A stretch of 64,000 nucleotides of DNA from Smittia aterrima (Eukaryota; Arthropoda; Insecta; Diptera; Chironomidae): positions 14,260,001-14,324,000 of the forward strand of contig CP093831.1 of assembly GCA_033063855.1 (NCBI GenBank). The letters run 5' to 3'. Shown here piece by piece: positions 1 to 13,491 of this stretch. The translations under genes and the position numbers were made by a program. A model generated the notes under the pieces. That model saw only the letters and a list, made by a program, of their open reading frames with translations, had not been told where the DNA came from and made no database searches. Numbering within the stretch: position 1 is the first letter of the stretch; every line of letters starts with the position of its first letter.

Positions 1-1156
1 CGTAAACCTTTTCAACGATAAAAATAAAATCTGTCACAATTATTTCTTCAGTTTCTGCAACTTTGGGATTGAAAGGATGAAGCTCATTTAAGAATTTATA
101 CTGAAAATGAAAAATAATATTTACAGATTTCATTTGAGTTTGACATCATTTACCCAATCGTGGACAGGAAAAATGTATTGGAACTCTTTGATTGACATTG
201 GATTGTACTTGAGCGTGAGATTTCTTCTTTCTTCCTTTGGTAGCAGAATCTAAACTCAATTTCTTATCAGTTGACATCACTTGAAATAAATTTCCTCAAA
301 CCTTTGCAAGCTCCAATTCGAAATTTAAAACTTTTTTTGCTTCAACTTCAGCGTAAGATCGATTGGCACCGAATAAAACTGCAGTGTCCACTTGAAGCTC
401 ATAATAAGCTTGAACAATTTTATCTTCTGTTCCATTCAACAAATATTCTTGATCAATTCCTAGATTCGGTTGGTCGACCTGTTAAAGATTTAATAGAATT
501 CAAATTGTAATCAAATTATTTCGATTACGAACATAAAACTTTCGTTTGCTTGAGTTTTTCAAATCAAATTCAATTGAAAAATCGAAAATGTGATCAGAAC
601 CAATGTTCACAGCTTCAAGCTTCCTTAGCACTTTCTGCCAAGACCAAACGTTTTTCTTCCATTTCGTTTCTTCAACTATTGGCCAACCTCCCATTGACTT
701 AATGATCTCTTTCATTGGCGTAAGTCCAGTTGACTCAATCAAATCTTCATTCATGCATGATGAGTAAAGTATCTTGCAGTTTCTCTCAGGAACTTCATCA
801 TCTGCCGAAATCGGACTCTCGAGAGCCTCTCGTACTTGATACTTTAGTTTCACTTCCAATATTGAAAATTCACTGACAAAACTTTTGTCGTTTGAAATTT
901 CCGTTTCGTTAATAAAATTTCCACAAGCGAAGAGATAAATATCTTCGCATGGGTCAATCGACTCGTCAAGCCTTGCTAGAATATTTCGTGCCTCACGCTC
1001 GCAAGCTGCAGTTGAACAAGTTTCATCCAATTCGCTTTCACTTTCACACCGGACGATCAGTAACAGAAAAACAAATCTAGAAAAAACAATCGCACAAACT
1101 CATTTTGTTCCGAAAATTCAAGGTCGATTGCTATACCTTCGAAACTTTTGATTCAT
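1..1156 (-). CDS. Neprilysin-like M13 metallopeptidase, secreted type (copy 1, N-terminal part only)
   Basis: Partial gene running off the left edge. Exons read on the minus strand: 1137-1156, 533-1076, 302-478, 154-249 and 100 to beyond 1. The first two exons join to give a hydrophobic signal peptide (MNQKFRRFVFLLLIVRC), then the M13 N-terminal domain with the family motif DPCEDIYLFACG and the SMGGWP block. No transmembrane anchor is seen, so secretion is inferred. The zinc site (HExxH) should lie off the window and cannot be judged. The 177- and 96-nt exons match those of copies 2 and 3. The second exon (544 nt) fuses what are two exons in copy 2. Two donors are weak (GTTCGT at 532, GTTTGA at 301) but the frame stays open. 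M13 enzymes cleave small peptides outside the cell. Confidence 0.88.
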
Positions 1157-1501
1157 GACCGATTGCGCAACTATAATTTCACTTGAATGAATCAACTTCA
1201 ATAACAATTTTCGACGTCTGCTCGATGATATTCAGAAGTTAACTGCAATCATTTCCTCATTTACAAGCAGAGATAACACAAAAGTTGAAATTATTTTTGC
1301 GGTAAAATATTTTTCGAGCTAACATCTAATTCCTGTAAAAGCAATTGAGGAAAAAGACCTGAAACAACTGATTGTTAGTTTTGTGTTTATCATTTAATAC
1401 AAAAATGTAATGATGAGACGATGTTTGAAAGTTTTTAAATGCGGTCAAAGTCAAACTCGTAAAATTATTCGCCAAACAATTTGTTTTCCAATAGAAAAGC
1501 T
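1157..1501. other. Spacer between neprilysin copies 1 and 2
   Basis: About 345 bases between the start codon of copy 1 and the stop codon of copy 2. It must hold the 3' end of copy 2 and the promoter of copy 1. The only open frame (1326-1508) is low-complexity, and I see no coding or RNA signal. Confidence 0.6.
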
Positions 1502-4129
1502 TTACCAAACTTCACATTTATCATCTCGATTCATTGTCGCCTCAGATGAGCATTGAAAATCGTCTGAGAACTCCTTCATGTTGCTGAATGGGCCGTTTAC
1601 TCTAAACATCTCCGGCGAATGAACATTTGTGCTGATTAGAAGCTTTGTTGCCTCTGAAAATTTAATTTGGTAACTCAAGAATCTCGCAATTGAAAAGACC
1701 TCGTTACCTGGTCTTCTCTTTGAACACCAGCTCTGAGCAGCTGAGATCCAGAAAAGTTGGTTCGTTGTGAAGTTAAGACCAGGAAGTCTTTTCTCTGGTC
1801 CAAATTTTTCAACAAAGGTTTTGTAAGCGAGATAAGCGAATTTGATTCCTCCGTTGTCAGCGATGTTCTCTCCTTGAGTGTTGATTCCATTTAATGGAAG
1901 ATCAACATTTGGTTCAGTGTAGTTGTTGTATTGATCGATAATGCAACGAGCTTTCTCTAAATAAGAATTTTTCGTATCTTCTGCCCACCAATCAACGAGA
2001 TTTCCTTCTGCGTCCAATTGACTTCCTTCATCATCAAATCCTTTAATCAAAACAAATTAGATTTTTAAATGATTTTAAAAAGAAAACTCACCATGAGTGA
2101 TCTCATGACCGATAACACTTCCAATAGCTCCAAAGTTCATGTACTGAGGTCTTTCAGCTGAGAAGAAGATTCCTTGCAAAATACCGGCGAGGAATTCTAA
2201 AAGTAAATTCAAATTATTTTCCAAATTTTTCCACGTTAAACACTCTCCATACGAATGCTGTTTTCCAATGGATTGTAGTAAGCGTTGATAACAGCGACGG
2301 CTGCGTGAGACTCCCAATCGCTTCTGTTGACTGGCTTCCGAAGAGTTTTATAGATTCGGTCGCTGCTGAACTTTGAAACCGCAATCACTGATTCAAAATA
2401 TTTCTCTTCATCGATCGTTATATTTCCATAATACTCGATCAACTTTGAATCATCCAAAAGCTCATCGGGGTAAGCGATGTGAGCTTCCATTTTCTTAACT
2501 TTGGCTAAGGCTGCTGCTCTCGTCTCGTCGTCCATCCAAGGAACTGTCTTCAGTGTTTTTTCAAATTCATCTCTCACCAAATCGACAATTTCCAGCGCAA
2601 TCTTTTTCGATTCTTTGTTGAAGAAATTTCTGATGTACAAAGCACTCGTGGATATCGGCAAACTCTCTAAAACAATATTGACACACTCTTGCCATCTTGG
2701 TTCGTACGCTAATTGTCCAGATTCGACCTTTGAAAACTCTAAGCTTCGATTTCTAATTTCACTGTTAAGCACGTCAACTACTGAATTCGCCGTTCTCCAC
2801 ATCAAATAGTTCACGATCACACTGTTGATTGAAGAATCTGAGTAATTGAGTCGAAAGACTGTTAAAAATCGTTTACCGATTCGGAGTGGCCTTCAGAAGG
2901 TTATAAACCTTCTCGACGATAAAAACAAAGTCAGTGACGATTATTTCTTCACTCTCCTCAAGGTGATTAATTTTGTGCATCGCGGCATTGATGTATTTGT
3001 ACTAAAAGAAAATTCCAAACTCATCGAAGAATCGAAAACAAAAATGTTACGCACCCAATCGTGAATTGGGAAAATGTGTTGGAACTCTTTCAAAGTCATC
3101 GGATTATAAAGGAGTGTGAGGTTTCTTCTTTCTTCTTTGGGAATGAGAATCTAAAACGAAACTTGTTTGACACTTGTTTGACTTAAGAACTTTAAAACAT
3201 TTTTTTATACTTTCGCAAGTTCCATCTCAAAATTTAACACTTTTTTCGCTTCGATTTCTGCGTAGAATCGTTCAGCGCCGAAGAAAACTGATGCATCGAC
3301 GTGATATTTGTAATAAGCTTGAACGATCTCATCCTCGAATCCCTCAATCAAAAATTCTCGATCGATTCCAAGACTTGGTTGATCAATCTAAAATTATTTT
3401 ATCAAATAAAAACTGAGAATCATTTCACTAAACTTTTCTTACGTAAAATATTCTTCGACTTGAGTTTTTCAAATCAGGATCGATCGAAATCTCAAACAAT
3501 TGATTCGAATTGAGACCAGCGAGCTCAAGTCCTTGTAAAACTTTCTGCCAAGACCAATAGTTATCGGCCCAATTTTTACCTTCGATTATAGGCCAACCTC
3601 CCAAAGACTCGATGAACGACTTTGCTGGTTTCAAGCCACGCTTTTCAATCATTTCTGAAAGCGATTTAATTACAAAACAATTCGTTGTAGTCGAGAGAAT
3701 TCAATCACGAACCCTCGTTCATGCAAGCTTGATAAAGCTTTTTGCTGTACACGATCGGCTGAATGTCTTCACTCGTCACAGAACTATTTAAAATTTCGCT
3801 AAGTTCTTTGTTGAGTCGATCTTCAATTATCGTCGTCACATCATACGTTGTCTTATCATTCGGAATATCAGTTTCATTAATGAATCGACCACATGCGTAG
3901 AGATAAAAATCTTCGCATGGATCAACTTCCATGTCAAGTTTTGCAAGAACTTTTTCAGCTACAAGCTCGTAAGCATTCGACGTACAATCGTCATCATTTT
4001 CAATTTCACTTTCACATCTCACGAGAACCGTGACCAGAGCAATAATCAAGAATCTGAAAGCACTGAAACTTTATTTTGACTTGAATAACAAACAACGGCA
4101 AGTGACTACCTCTGCTGCCACTGTCGCAT
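1502..4129 (-). CDS. Neprilysin-like M13 metallopeptidase, secreted type (copy 2, complete)
   Basis: Ten exons on the minus strand: 4110-4129, 3713-4053, 3443-3654, 3211-3387, 3055-3150, 2877-3001, 2253-2821, 2092-2196, 1708-2040, 1502-1653. They join in frame to 709 residues. The start lies in a 20-nt exon that splices onto a hydrophobic core, giving the signal peptide MRQWQQRFLIIALVTVLVRC; a secreted enzyme is inferred. Catalytic residues are present: HEITH at about 544-548, the third zinc ligand in ENIAD near 606, VHSP with a following FRV Arg, and the C-terminal CEVW. The substrate-binding NAFY block reads NAYY. An extra 55-nt intron (2822-2876) falls at a site uninterrupted in copy 3. 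Likely an active extracellular endopeptidase for small peptides; the substrate is unknown. The 3' end lies 345 bp upstream of copy 1. Confidence 0.93.
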
Positions 4130-4777
4130 GATAGTTGCTAATCAATAATTACAGTTATTTGTAGACTTGTTAATGGACATGAAAAAAATATTTTCCTCTT
4201 CACAATTGAGTTGTGTGCTTGATGATGTTCTGAGTTATACTGCAATCGAGCGCTCACATTTCCACAGAATTTATATTGAGAATTATACTCCACAGGAGAC
4301 AAAAGCGAAAACGAAAAAAAGTAAATTAGTCTCGTCATAGTCGCGCTCGGCTGTTCGACTTAACATGCATTGAGCTCTACCGTTAACGATAATTTGATAA
4401 GATTCTGGTCGAAAGAGAGAAGGAAAAGAATTTTGAGTTTCGAAAAAGATTTTTTGTTTTTATTCAACCGGTAAAACTTGTTCTTAACTAACATTGAAAT
4501 GTGTCTTCTAACTCTGTGATAAAAATGCAAAAACAGGAAGTTAGATTAAGAATGACACATTCATTCATGTTCTCTAATCAATTAACATTCATAGTTTTAA
4601 ATCGCAAACAACTTTAAATTTAATAAATAAGCGATCCATCTTGCTAAGAACCAGAAGTGAAGTCGCAGCCAGTTGATGGTGTTGACTTATCTAATACTTT
4701 ATATTTAGTAATTAAGAGCATGGAGTTGATGCATTCACAAAATGAAATCAAAAGTCTAATCGCTTTCTCTCGTCTTC
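4130..4777. other. Spacer between neprilysin copies 2 and 3
   Basis: About 650 AT-rich bases between the copy 2 start and the copy 3 stop. It carries the 3' UTR of copy 3 and the promoter of copy 2. Short open frames here look like noise. Confidence 0.6.
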
Positions 4778-7700
4778 CTACCAGACTTGACATTTCTTAA
4801 CTGGATTCATGGGCGATCCGAGTGGACATTGGAAGTCTGACGAGAACTGTTCCATGTTGCTCATTGGCCCGAGAACTCGGAACATTCCTGGAGAATGAAC
4901 GCCAGTGGTGATTCTCATTTTCATTGCCTCTGTAAAAAAATAAAAATTAATGATAGTAATTTACTTAAAACAACAATAGATCGAACCTGGTCGGTAGACT
5001 GAACACCAAGTTTGTGCCGCTGAAATCCAGAAAAGTTGGTTTGAAGTAAACTTAAGACCTGGTAGTTTAGGCTCGACTCCGTTTTGTTCAACGAATTTCT
5101 TGTAAGCGAGATAAGCTTCTTTGATTCCTCCGTTGTCAGCGATGTTCTCTCCTTGAGTGTTGATTCCGTTGAGCTTGAGATCGACGTTTGGTTCTGTGAA
5201 GTTTCCGTATTGCTCGATGATGCAACGAGCTTTGTCCAAATAAGCGACTTTCGTGTCTTCCTCCCACCAATCAACGAGATTTCCATCTGAATCAAATTGA
5301 CGTCCTTGATCGTCGAAACCTTCAATCGAGAGTTTAAGTGAAAAACGTTTAAATATTAAGGAATCAAGATTAAATCTTACCATGAGTGATCTCATGTCCA
5401 ATCACAAATCCGATAGCTCCATAGTTCATGTAACGAGGGCGATCAGCGGAGAAGAATTGACCTTGCAGAATACCTGCTGGGAATTCTAAAAATCATCAAA
5501 GCGAAACTCTCGTTAGTCAACCAAAATTCGACGCAAAATCTCTTTTAACTCACGAATACTGTTTTCAATAGAAGAGTAGAAAGCGTTGACAACTGCCGGC
5601 TTCGAGTGAGTGACCCAATCTGTTTTGTTAACAGCCTCACGCAATTTCTTGAATGCACGATCAGTTCCAAAGATGTTGATGCTCAAGATCGATTCGAGAT
5701 ATTTTTCTTCATCAATTTCAATGTTCTTGTAGAATTCAACGAGTTTCTTATCGTCCATGAGTTCATCAGGGTAGCCAATGTGAGTGACCATCGTGTTCAC
5801 CTTGCGCAATGCAGAAGTACGAGTCTTGTCGTCCATCCATGGAACAGTCTTGAGAAGATCTTCGAATTCTTCTTTGATTGAGTTAACCATTTTAAGTGCA
5901 GCTTCCTTTGAGTCTTTCTTGAAATATTTGCGAACATACAAAGCTCCTGATCCAGTTGAGAGACTTCCTGCTGCCAAATCAATGCACTCCTTCCAGCGTG
6001 GCTCTTGTTCCTGCTTTCCACTGATAGCTGTGCTGTATTGCAATTGACGTTTTCTCAATTGTTCTGTTAAGAAATAAGAAGAGAAGCCTGTGATTCTCCA
6101 CATAACGTAATTAGCGAGCGTTCTCTTTGGGGTCTTTTCCAAAAGTGGTCCAAGTTCGTCGAAGAAGCTGATGACACTCAGAATAATAACTTCATCTTCA
6201 GTTACTTGACTGACTTCGGGAAGGAGAGCGTTGAAGTATTCGAGCTGAAAAGTAAAATTTGTATTAGATTTATAAGATTCAAATGAGAGACGATCTTACC
6301 CAGTTGTTGTATGGATATTTAGCTTGAAGCTCCTTGATCGTGATTGGATTGTAAAGAGCTGTCGCATTTCTTCTTTGCTCATTTGGAAGTGAAATCTAAA
6401 AGAAGTTTAACATTTAATTCATATTTTCTCATAAATTAACTTTCTTACATTTGCAATTGTAAATTCAAGCTCCAAGACATCTCGCATTTCCTTCTCAGCT
6501 CTCTTTCTGTCAGCTCCATAGAGAACAGCCATGTCGACTTGATAGCTATGATAAGCAGCCACGATTGGACTCTCAAGACCTTTAACAAGATATTCACGGC
6601 TCAATCCTAAAGCTGCTTGATCAATCTGTTGAATGATGAAAGTTCATTAGTTTTCTCTTCTTATTCTTAGCAATTTCGTTTCGCTTACGTCAATGATTCT
6701 CTTTGTGGAGTTCTTCAAATCTGTTCCAACAGAGAAGTCAAAGAAGTAGTCAGTTGAGTAACCTCGCTTGCGGAAATCTTTAACTGATTTCTGCCAAGTC
6801 CAAGCCTTTTCATCCCAGCTGTCGCCTTTGACCACAGGCCATCCTCCCATCGAGTCATGAATGTTCAAGAGAGGCGTCAAGCCGCGTTCTTCGATGAGAC
6901 CTGAAAACATTTATTTCTATTTATAGAATGATCAATTAGAGTTATTCACGGAGAATATACTTTTGTTCATGCACGCCAGATAAAGTTTCTTGACCATTTT
7001 AAAAGGCTCGATTTCATCGTCTTCAACTGGAGCAGTAATGATAGTTCGCAGTTGTTCTTGAAGCTTATCACTGATCACGCTGAATGCATTGACCGAGACC
7101 TTATCGTCAGGGATGACTGTGTCTTCTACGTATCGACCGCAAGCGAAGTTATAAAAGTCATCGCAAGGTTCAATTGACTCGTCCATCTGTTCAAGCATTT
7201 TTGAGGCAGCATGAACACAACCGGGAGTGAGACAAACGTCTTCTTCACGGTTTTTTGTTTTGTTCTTCGATGGTTCGGATGTGATGACTTGAACTCTTGG
7301 AGGTGATTCACTGTTCAAAGCTTCTGCAGTGCTTTTCATAGTTTCTGAAATATTTTTGTTTAAAAAAATTGTGTCATAAATAAAGTTATTTCTAACTAAC
7401 CTTCCTTCATCTTATCGTTCATTATCACAGAAACAAGGGAAACAATGAGTACAACTAATGCTAAACTGCAAACTATGCTAATGAGCGTGAGGGCTCTCTC
7501 CATCCCTGTTCGGCGTTTCCACCAATTTGGATTTCTGAAAAAAGAAAACGATTTTAAAATTAGTTTCACAATTTGTTTTCGCCTTCAGATTACGCAAGAC
7601 TTTCGAATGATATGAGACATTTTTGATTAGCTTCGATGAGTCTATTGCAAAGTATCGTCTCATTAAGCGGTTTCGCTTTCAACCTCGCGAATGATGAGAA

Positions 7701-10700
7701 ATCAACGAAATTACAAAAACGTCGAATTGTCAGATAATAAAACTTGTTAAGTGAATGATGTGAGAAGAAATTTTTTTTGAACTGCGATTGTGAGTTCATC
7801 AATATTTCTCGTAATTAAAATTGCGAAAGTTTTTATCGGTTGCTTTTGATGATTTTTTACTCAAACGATTTGCCTTCAAATATAAATCAAGGTTATCGAT
7901 TTGAAATAATCTCACGATGGAGGTGAGAGACTGATTCGCAGTTTCTCCAATGATTCGATAACGCAATACTTCGGATGGCATTTGACGGATGTTTCGGCAT
8001 CGGAAACCAACCATTTCCGGTCAGCTTATTTTGAATTTCCAATTGATGAGTGAAAAATTGATTGGAAAAGTGTTAACGGATGGAGCTTATTGATTGCGAG
8101 AAGTCAGCCACGATTTGATTTGTCAACATTGTGGCTGTCGCGGAAGTGCAAGTGTTGTAAATAGCCGCAAGCAACAAACAAACTCAGCAAAACGTAAATC
8201 GCAAAACATTTGTACGGAAAGCTCTTTCGGCTAAAACATCTTCAGCATTTCCTTAGATTTTGCTTTGAAAGCATTTGTAGCAAACAAACATTAACTTATT
8301 AAATAATTTTCACGTGACTTCCTTTATGGAAATGTCGCGTGCTAGTAGTTGACCTGATGCCGAGTTTTAGTCAGCAAATTCCACAAAAAATCAAGTTTAG
8401 CTATTGAAATTTGTGTCAACGAGAGTTTTGCAAGCTGCAATAGAATTGAGTGTCAACTTGATCAATACTCGGTCATTGGTTAGTTTCGTAATATTTGTGC
8501 GCGACTCGAAATTAAAAATCTTGATTTTATTACTTCGTTGTCCAACACTTTATCATTTGTAATCTCTTCAATAGTCTTTAATAGACTTTATTGACACTAA
8601 GTGGTGCTTTCAACCTCATAAAGCTTCACACTGCGATGGGCGTCAAGTGTTTTATTGCTGAACGAGAGTTTGAGATTGATCGCATCGCCGAAAGATTGAA
8701 CAGCTCGTTGTTTACACGTTAAAAAAAATGAAGAAAAAGTTTTAAAGCGTGAGCAACTGATGTTGCCTTGCATGTTCATGGAAAATCACTGCTGGAAGAT
8801 TTTGTTATGATAATCATTAAGAAGCTGCGAATTGAAGTTTCTGATTGATTAATTGAGGATTTTAATTAAGAATTCGATTCATCATCTGCACGACACCAAA
8901 ACTCAAAATATTTATAAAATTTAGAGTTCATTGAACTCACTCAAAATTATTTGTTGCGCAACCTATTACGGCTTACAAAGACATTCCTCGCCTTTTTCTC
9001 TTGTGAAGTCACTTATGGTGCTAATTTCATTATCGACTGTCAATATCTTGCACACTTAAAGAAATTTTACTTCGACCTAACTTACTATAATTGATGATAC
9101 GACCACTTAATGGACTTAACGGTATCTTCGAGGAGAGTCAGAAAAAGAAAAATATTTGTTCAAGCCACTGCGAAATCTCAGAAGATTCAAAATTTCATTA
9201 AATCGAATCTCAATCTAAAAGACTTGAAGTCTCAGAATTCTAATGATTTATTCTTAAAGTTAACTCATTAAAATAATACAAAAAGCTTCTTCTTCTTGAA
9301 TTAAAAAAATTTATTCTTTTTTTACGTCTGAGAATTTGTGTTGCTTAACATTGAAGAGTCTTGGTTCGCGAAGTGCGAAACATTTTGACACAAGAATTCG
9401 CTGTTTTCGTTTCTTTGGCCTTTGAAAGTTAATTTAAAATGATTTTGTTAGAGCTTCCGATAGAGAATAATCAACGAAGGCGACTAAATAATTAAAGCAA
9501 AGCTCATTGATTGTGATAAATAGTTTATTACATCCGATTGCGTCCCTGATAAAACTTTTGTTGTACCGTTGAACGTGACGAGAAATTATTTATTTTCATG
9601 TAAATTTTTTCACACATTGTCGATTTCTCTCTTGCCAACATCGCCAACATTGACAATAAAAAAACAATCGTCAGAGCAGCTGACAGTGCATAAATCACAA
9701 TTTACTGCTTCTAAAAAGAAATTGAAACGTCGTCGTTCGATTTATTTATGAGAAGTAATTAAATTTTCTTCTAAACAACTTTGAAAGCTTTTACTTAGAA
9801 CGTCACAAGAACGCAGACGATCAATTGATCGACGACAATGCAAACCTGTCAAGCTTGATTTATAATTAACTTCACCGATCAAAATCTTTTAAATGCGACT
9901 AACTAAGTAATGACGGAGATGTCAACGATCAATTGGCCAACGATCTGCGATTCTGACTGAAATTAATTGTTAAATCAGATAAAGTCGTGCGGACTTAACG
10001 AATTATCGAATCAATTATCGTCGCATGCGCTCGACAATGATGTTTTGATTCTCGTTCACATGCGATTGCGATCTTGCTCCGTTATTCTCGTGCATGACAG
10101 TTAAAAGTTTTAACTTAAAACCGCAAAATGCATTCGAAACGAATGAAACTTTCGTCAAACTTTTTTTTGTCATTGCCTCGACTGAAATTAAAATTCTGCT
10201 CGGTCTGAGCAGTGTCAATGAACACGAGATTAGCTCACAGTTGGCGAAACTTTGTTTGTTGAATGATTAGCTCAACTATTTACCTGTAGAGCTTACTTAA
10301 GTTGAGATAAGGAAGACTCTTCCTGGGGAACGACCAACGAATAACGAGGTAATATCTCTTGTTGTTCATTGACACTGCTCATGCAACTTAATTAATATTC
10401 CGAGCGCAAATAACTGCGTTTTTATTACTGTCGCAATGAAAATTCCTTTTAAAGTCGAGGAATTAATTCAACATGAAAAATTTTAAGTGAAACTGCAATA
10501 TTTGGCTTGATCTTGAATCTTTTATGGACTTTTCGAAGAGGTAAGTTTATATTTTGGGAATTTATCAAACTTTACAGCGATTGAATTGATATTTTAACCT
10601 CGAGCCATTGTTTGTGGTTGTGTTAGGGAAAGCCCCGAAAAACTTAAGTCCAGTCATGAGTTGATTTCCAAATTTAAAAAATCACAAACAATTTTTTCTT

Positions 10701-13491
10701 TCAATCCAAAAAAGTTTCGTTATCAAGCGAATAAAAATTTGTTTTCCATTCGCATGGAGGTTTTTAGATTAAACGTCTCAACCCGTGACGAGAGCAATTA
10801 ATCAAATTCTCGTTTGTTTTATTGAGATGCCCCGATCGCTTGCTTCGCTTCAGTTTCCCCAAAATGGCATTGAACTTCTGCATTGAGCAAAGAAAAGCTC
10901 CCACGAGTGTGAGATCGAGTTTCATGTGAACTCTCTTACGGAACATAATTATCGCAGACAAATCTTCCGAGTTGAAGATTGTGAAAAGTAAAAGCCACAA
11001 CTCAATGATGAACGATTATGTAAAAAGCCCGGAATGCGTTTGTTTATATTTTCCTCTTTACAACTCTGAAGACGTTTCAATTGCAAAGCGAGAGAGGTCA
11101 CTTCAAACACAAATATTACGTGTTCATTGTTTCGTTCAATAAATGATTAAACTTCATTAACATTTTGAGCTTATCTCACTTTCAATTTAAATTAAAAATT
11201 TATCCGTTGGTGAGGATTGAAATTAATCGAGAGCATTAACTTCATTTTATTTCACGTCGATCGATTGAGTTTTATGAGTAAACTCTTTACTTTTAATTGA
11301 TATCACGTTCATTGTGCAAGTGAGATTGCAGTTTTATGTTTCATGAGCTTGAGAGAGAAAGCTTGATAATGAAAACTTATATAAAAGTCCGAAGGGAATT
11401 ACAGTTCGCATCATCATATTTTTCATTACTTCAAACAACGTTCAATAAAATGTCGTCAACGATGTGATTGATGATCGTAAATCTGTTGACCGAAATACGG
11501 AGCAACATGTTAGCTCGAGTCGTAACAGGAGCATTGATATCTTTCTCTCTATTGACTAAAGATTCATATTTAACGGACTCATAAATATTTTTACAGTTTT
11601 TCGGTTCGAAGCGACAGGTTTCGAGAGTGTAAAAGCTTTCCTCCATCCGCTAATTAATTCCATTAAGCAGTCGTTATCGAGCGGTTTACATGAAAAGAGC
11701 CGAAAGGCAAAAACAATGTTCATAGGAAAGTTAGATTTTTTTCGACGTTCCTGTGGCCCAATTCTTCCTTATCGTAGTCGTAACCATCAGAATATAAATT
11801 TCGCTGTCAGCTGAATGCGAAGAAAACGAGATTTATATCGCGAAGGAAAAAAGGAAAGTTTCTCGTTCGCGGGCTGAGAATTCAATTAACACAATTTTCG
11901 AATAAAAGTGCAAGTCGAGAAATGAGAAACGATCCATTTCCCTGTCGATAGCATTCACTTCTGATCCAAATTGTAAATTAGCGGTTGGCGAAGTTCAGTG
12001 TTTACTGAACGAAACCAGTTATGAAAAGCAAAGGTCACTCCATTGGTTGCAGGAAGATTTCATCGCTCGACTTTCGCGGTAGTAACGGAAATCGAGATAA
12101 ACATTTTATCAATTCAATTTTTAGAAAGTTTTTTCAACTTTGTCATCTCAAAGTTAAACGCTGTTACCGGGAGTGAAATATTTTTCCGCGACTCGAGTTC
12201 TGCCATGAATATTAATTTCTTTTATCAGCTAAAGAGCATCGACGATTGACACTGAATTCGAACGATGTTCTGCGGAGCGTCTTTCACGATTTGCAGTTCG
12301 AAAATTGTGCGAGATTTGATTTAAGAAAATAATTAATTTACGTACTTGATCACTGTTTGCGTCATGATGGGTTCACTGATTTCAAATTTTTTCTTATTTT
12401 AACTTCACTCAAAAATAATTTTTAAAAAAGTTGTGCAATGTCTTTAGCCCTCAAAATTTCACTGAAAGGCTTTGTGTACTTAACAATTTGTTTGCTTTTC
12501 AAACCAAGAAATATTTCTTGTTAGTCGCGTTTGCTGTACTCGAAGTGACTCTGCCGGCATCCGCGAAAGAACTGAAAAGCATTCGAAGCTGGTGTTCGAC
12601 TTTATATTGTTAAATGTTTCTTCTCTTCGTTTCTCTGTTAACCGCTTGAGTCGCGATTGAGCGTAAATGAGATTTTCATTTTAATATTCTCGTGTAATGT
12701 TTGTGTTCTTCTGTGATTCATAACAGACTTAATGTTTAATGCGTGATATTTTTATCAGACGACGATCCAAATGCGAATAAGGAAAATTATTTTCTAGTCC
12801 ACAAATGTTGGTCATGGGGATTACAAAAAATTTCCTTAATCGATATTCGTACATGCCTGAGGAAGATTTTTTACTTTATCTTTTTTTTTTAAATAAAAAA
12901 AAAGCTAATGAAATCATCATCAATCTCAGAAATGCGTGAACAAGCAAAAAACAAACGTAGAAAAATATTTGTCAAGGACAGAAGCTTCCCGTGTACATTG
13001 ATTCGTCCCCGGAAACTGTAAATTCTTTCAATTTCCCTCTTTCCAGGTTTGAAATGTTGTAACGTAAAAAAAAAGTATTGAATTATCTGTTTGTGAATCA
13101 ATTCAAATCATGAGAAGCCTCGGCTAGTGGGACTCGTTTAAAAGCGAGTTTACAACATATTCTTCTTTCCACGCTCTGTTTGACTTTCACGTTAGCTTGA
13201 CATCCTTTACGCAAAGCTCCTAAACGTGCACGTTTTCAAGTCTAGCTGTTGATTATCGTTAATGAACGCGAGTTGCTTCGATCAACCTTTGGCAGCTTTT
13301 TCAAGTGCAAACTGGAGAAATCTCTAATTCTCTAAATTGTTTAAGTCAACTCACCCTTTGTTTCCTAGATGAGCGGTCTCATCTTTTACATTCTTGCTTT
13401 CCATCGAAATAATGTCAAATCCGTTCTTTTGGGGACCGTCTCCATCATTCAAGAGTTTCACTTGTGAATTTTCAGTCGAATCCGCAACCAT
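4778..13491 (-). CDS. Neprilysin-like M13 metallopeptidase, membrane-anchored (copy 3, complete)
   Basis: Ten exons on the minus strand: 13355-13491, 7401-7534, 6961-7344, 6689-6900, 6449-6625, 6300-6395, 5554-6244, 5381-5485, 4987-5319, 4778-4929. They join in frame to 806 residues if translation starts at 13491. A start at 13596 in the same frame would add 35 residues, and I cannot exclude it. Layout is that of a type II membrane enzyme: a cytosolic N-terminus of about 59 residues ending in WWKRRTGMER, one transmembrane helix (about 60-84), then the M13 ectodomain with EPCDDFYNFACG, NAFYS, HEITH (641-645), ENIADNGG (Glu about 703), VHSP and a C-terminal CQVW. All expected zinc and catalytic residues are present, so activity is inferred. 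Intron 1 is 5.8 kb, far longer than any other intron of the gene. Confidence 0.93.
7535..13354 (-). other. 5.8-kb first intron of neprilysin copy 3
   Basis: Bounded by a GTGAGT donor (reading down from 13354) and a polypyrimidine-AG acceptor next to 7534. It splits the codon GG|A between the cytosolic and transmembrane exons. Inside I found no credible exon, RNA gene or mobile element; open frames are short and of biased composition. Its size against neighbours of 50-80 nt suggests regulatory content or an alternative promoter, but no specific element can be named. Confidence 0.7.
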
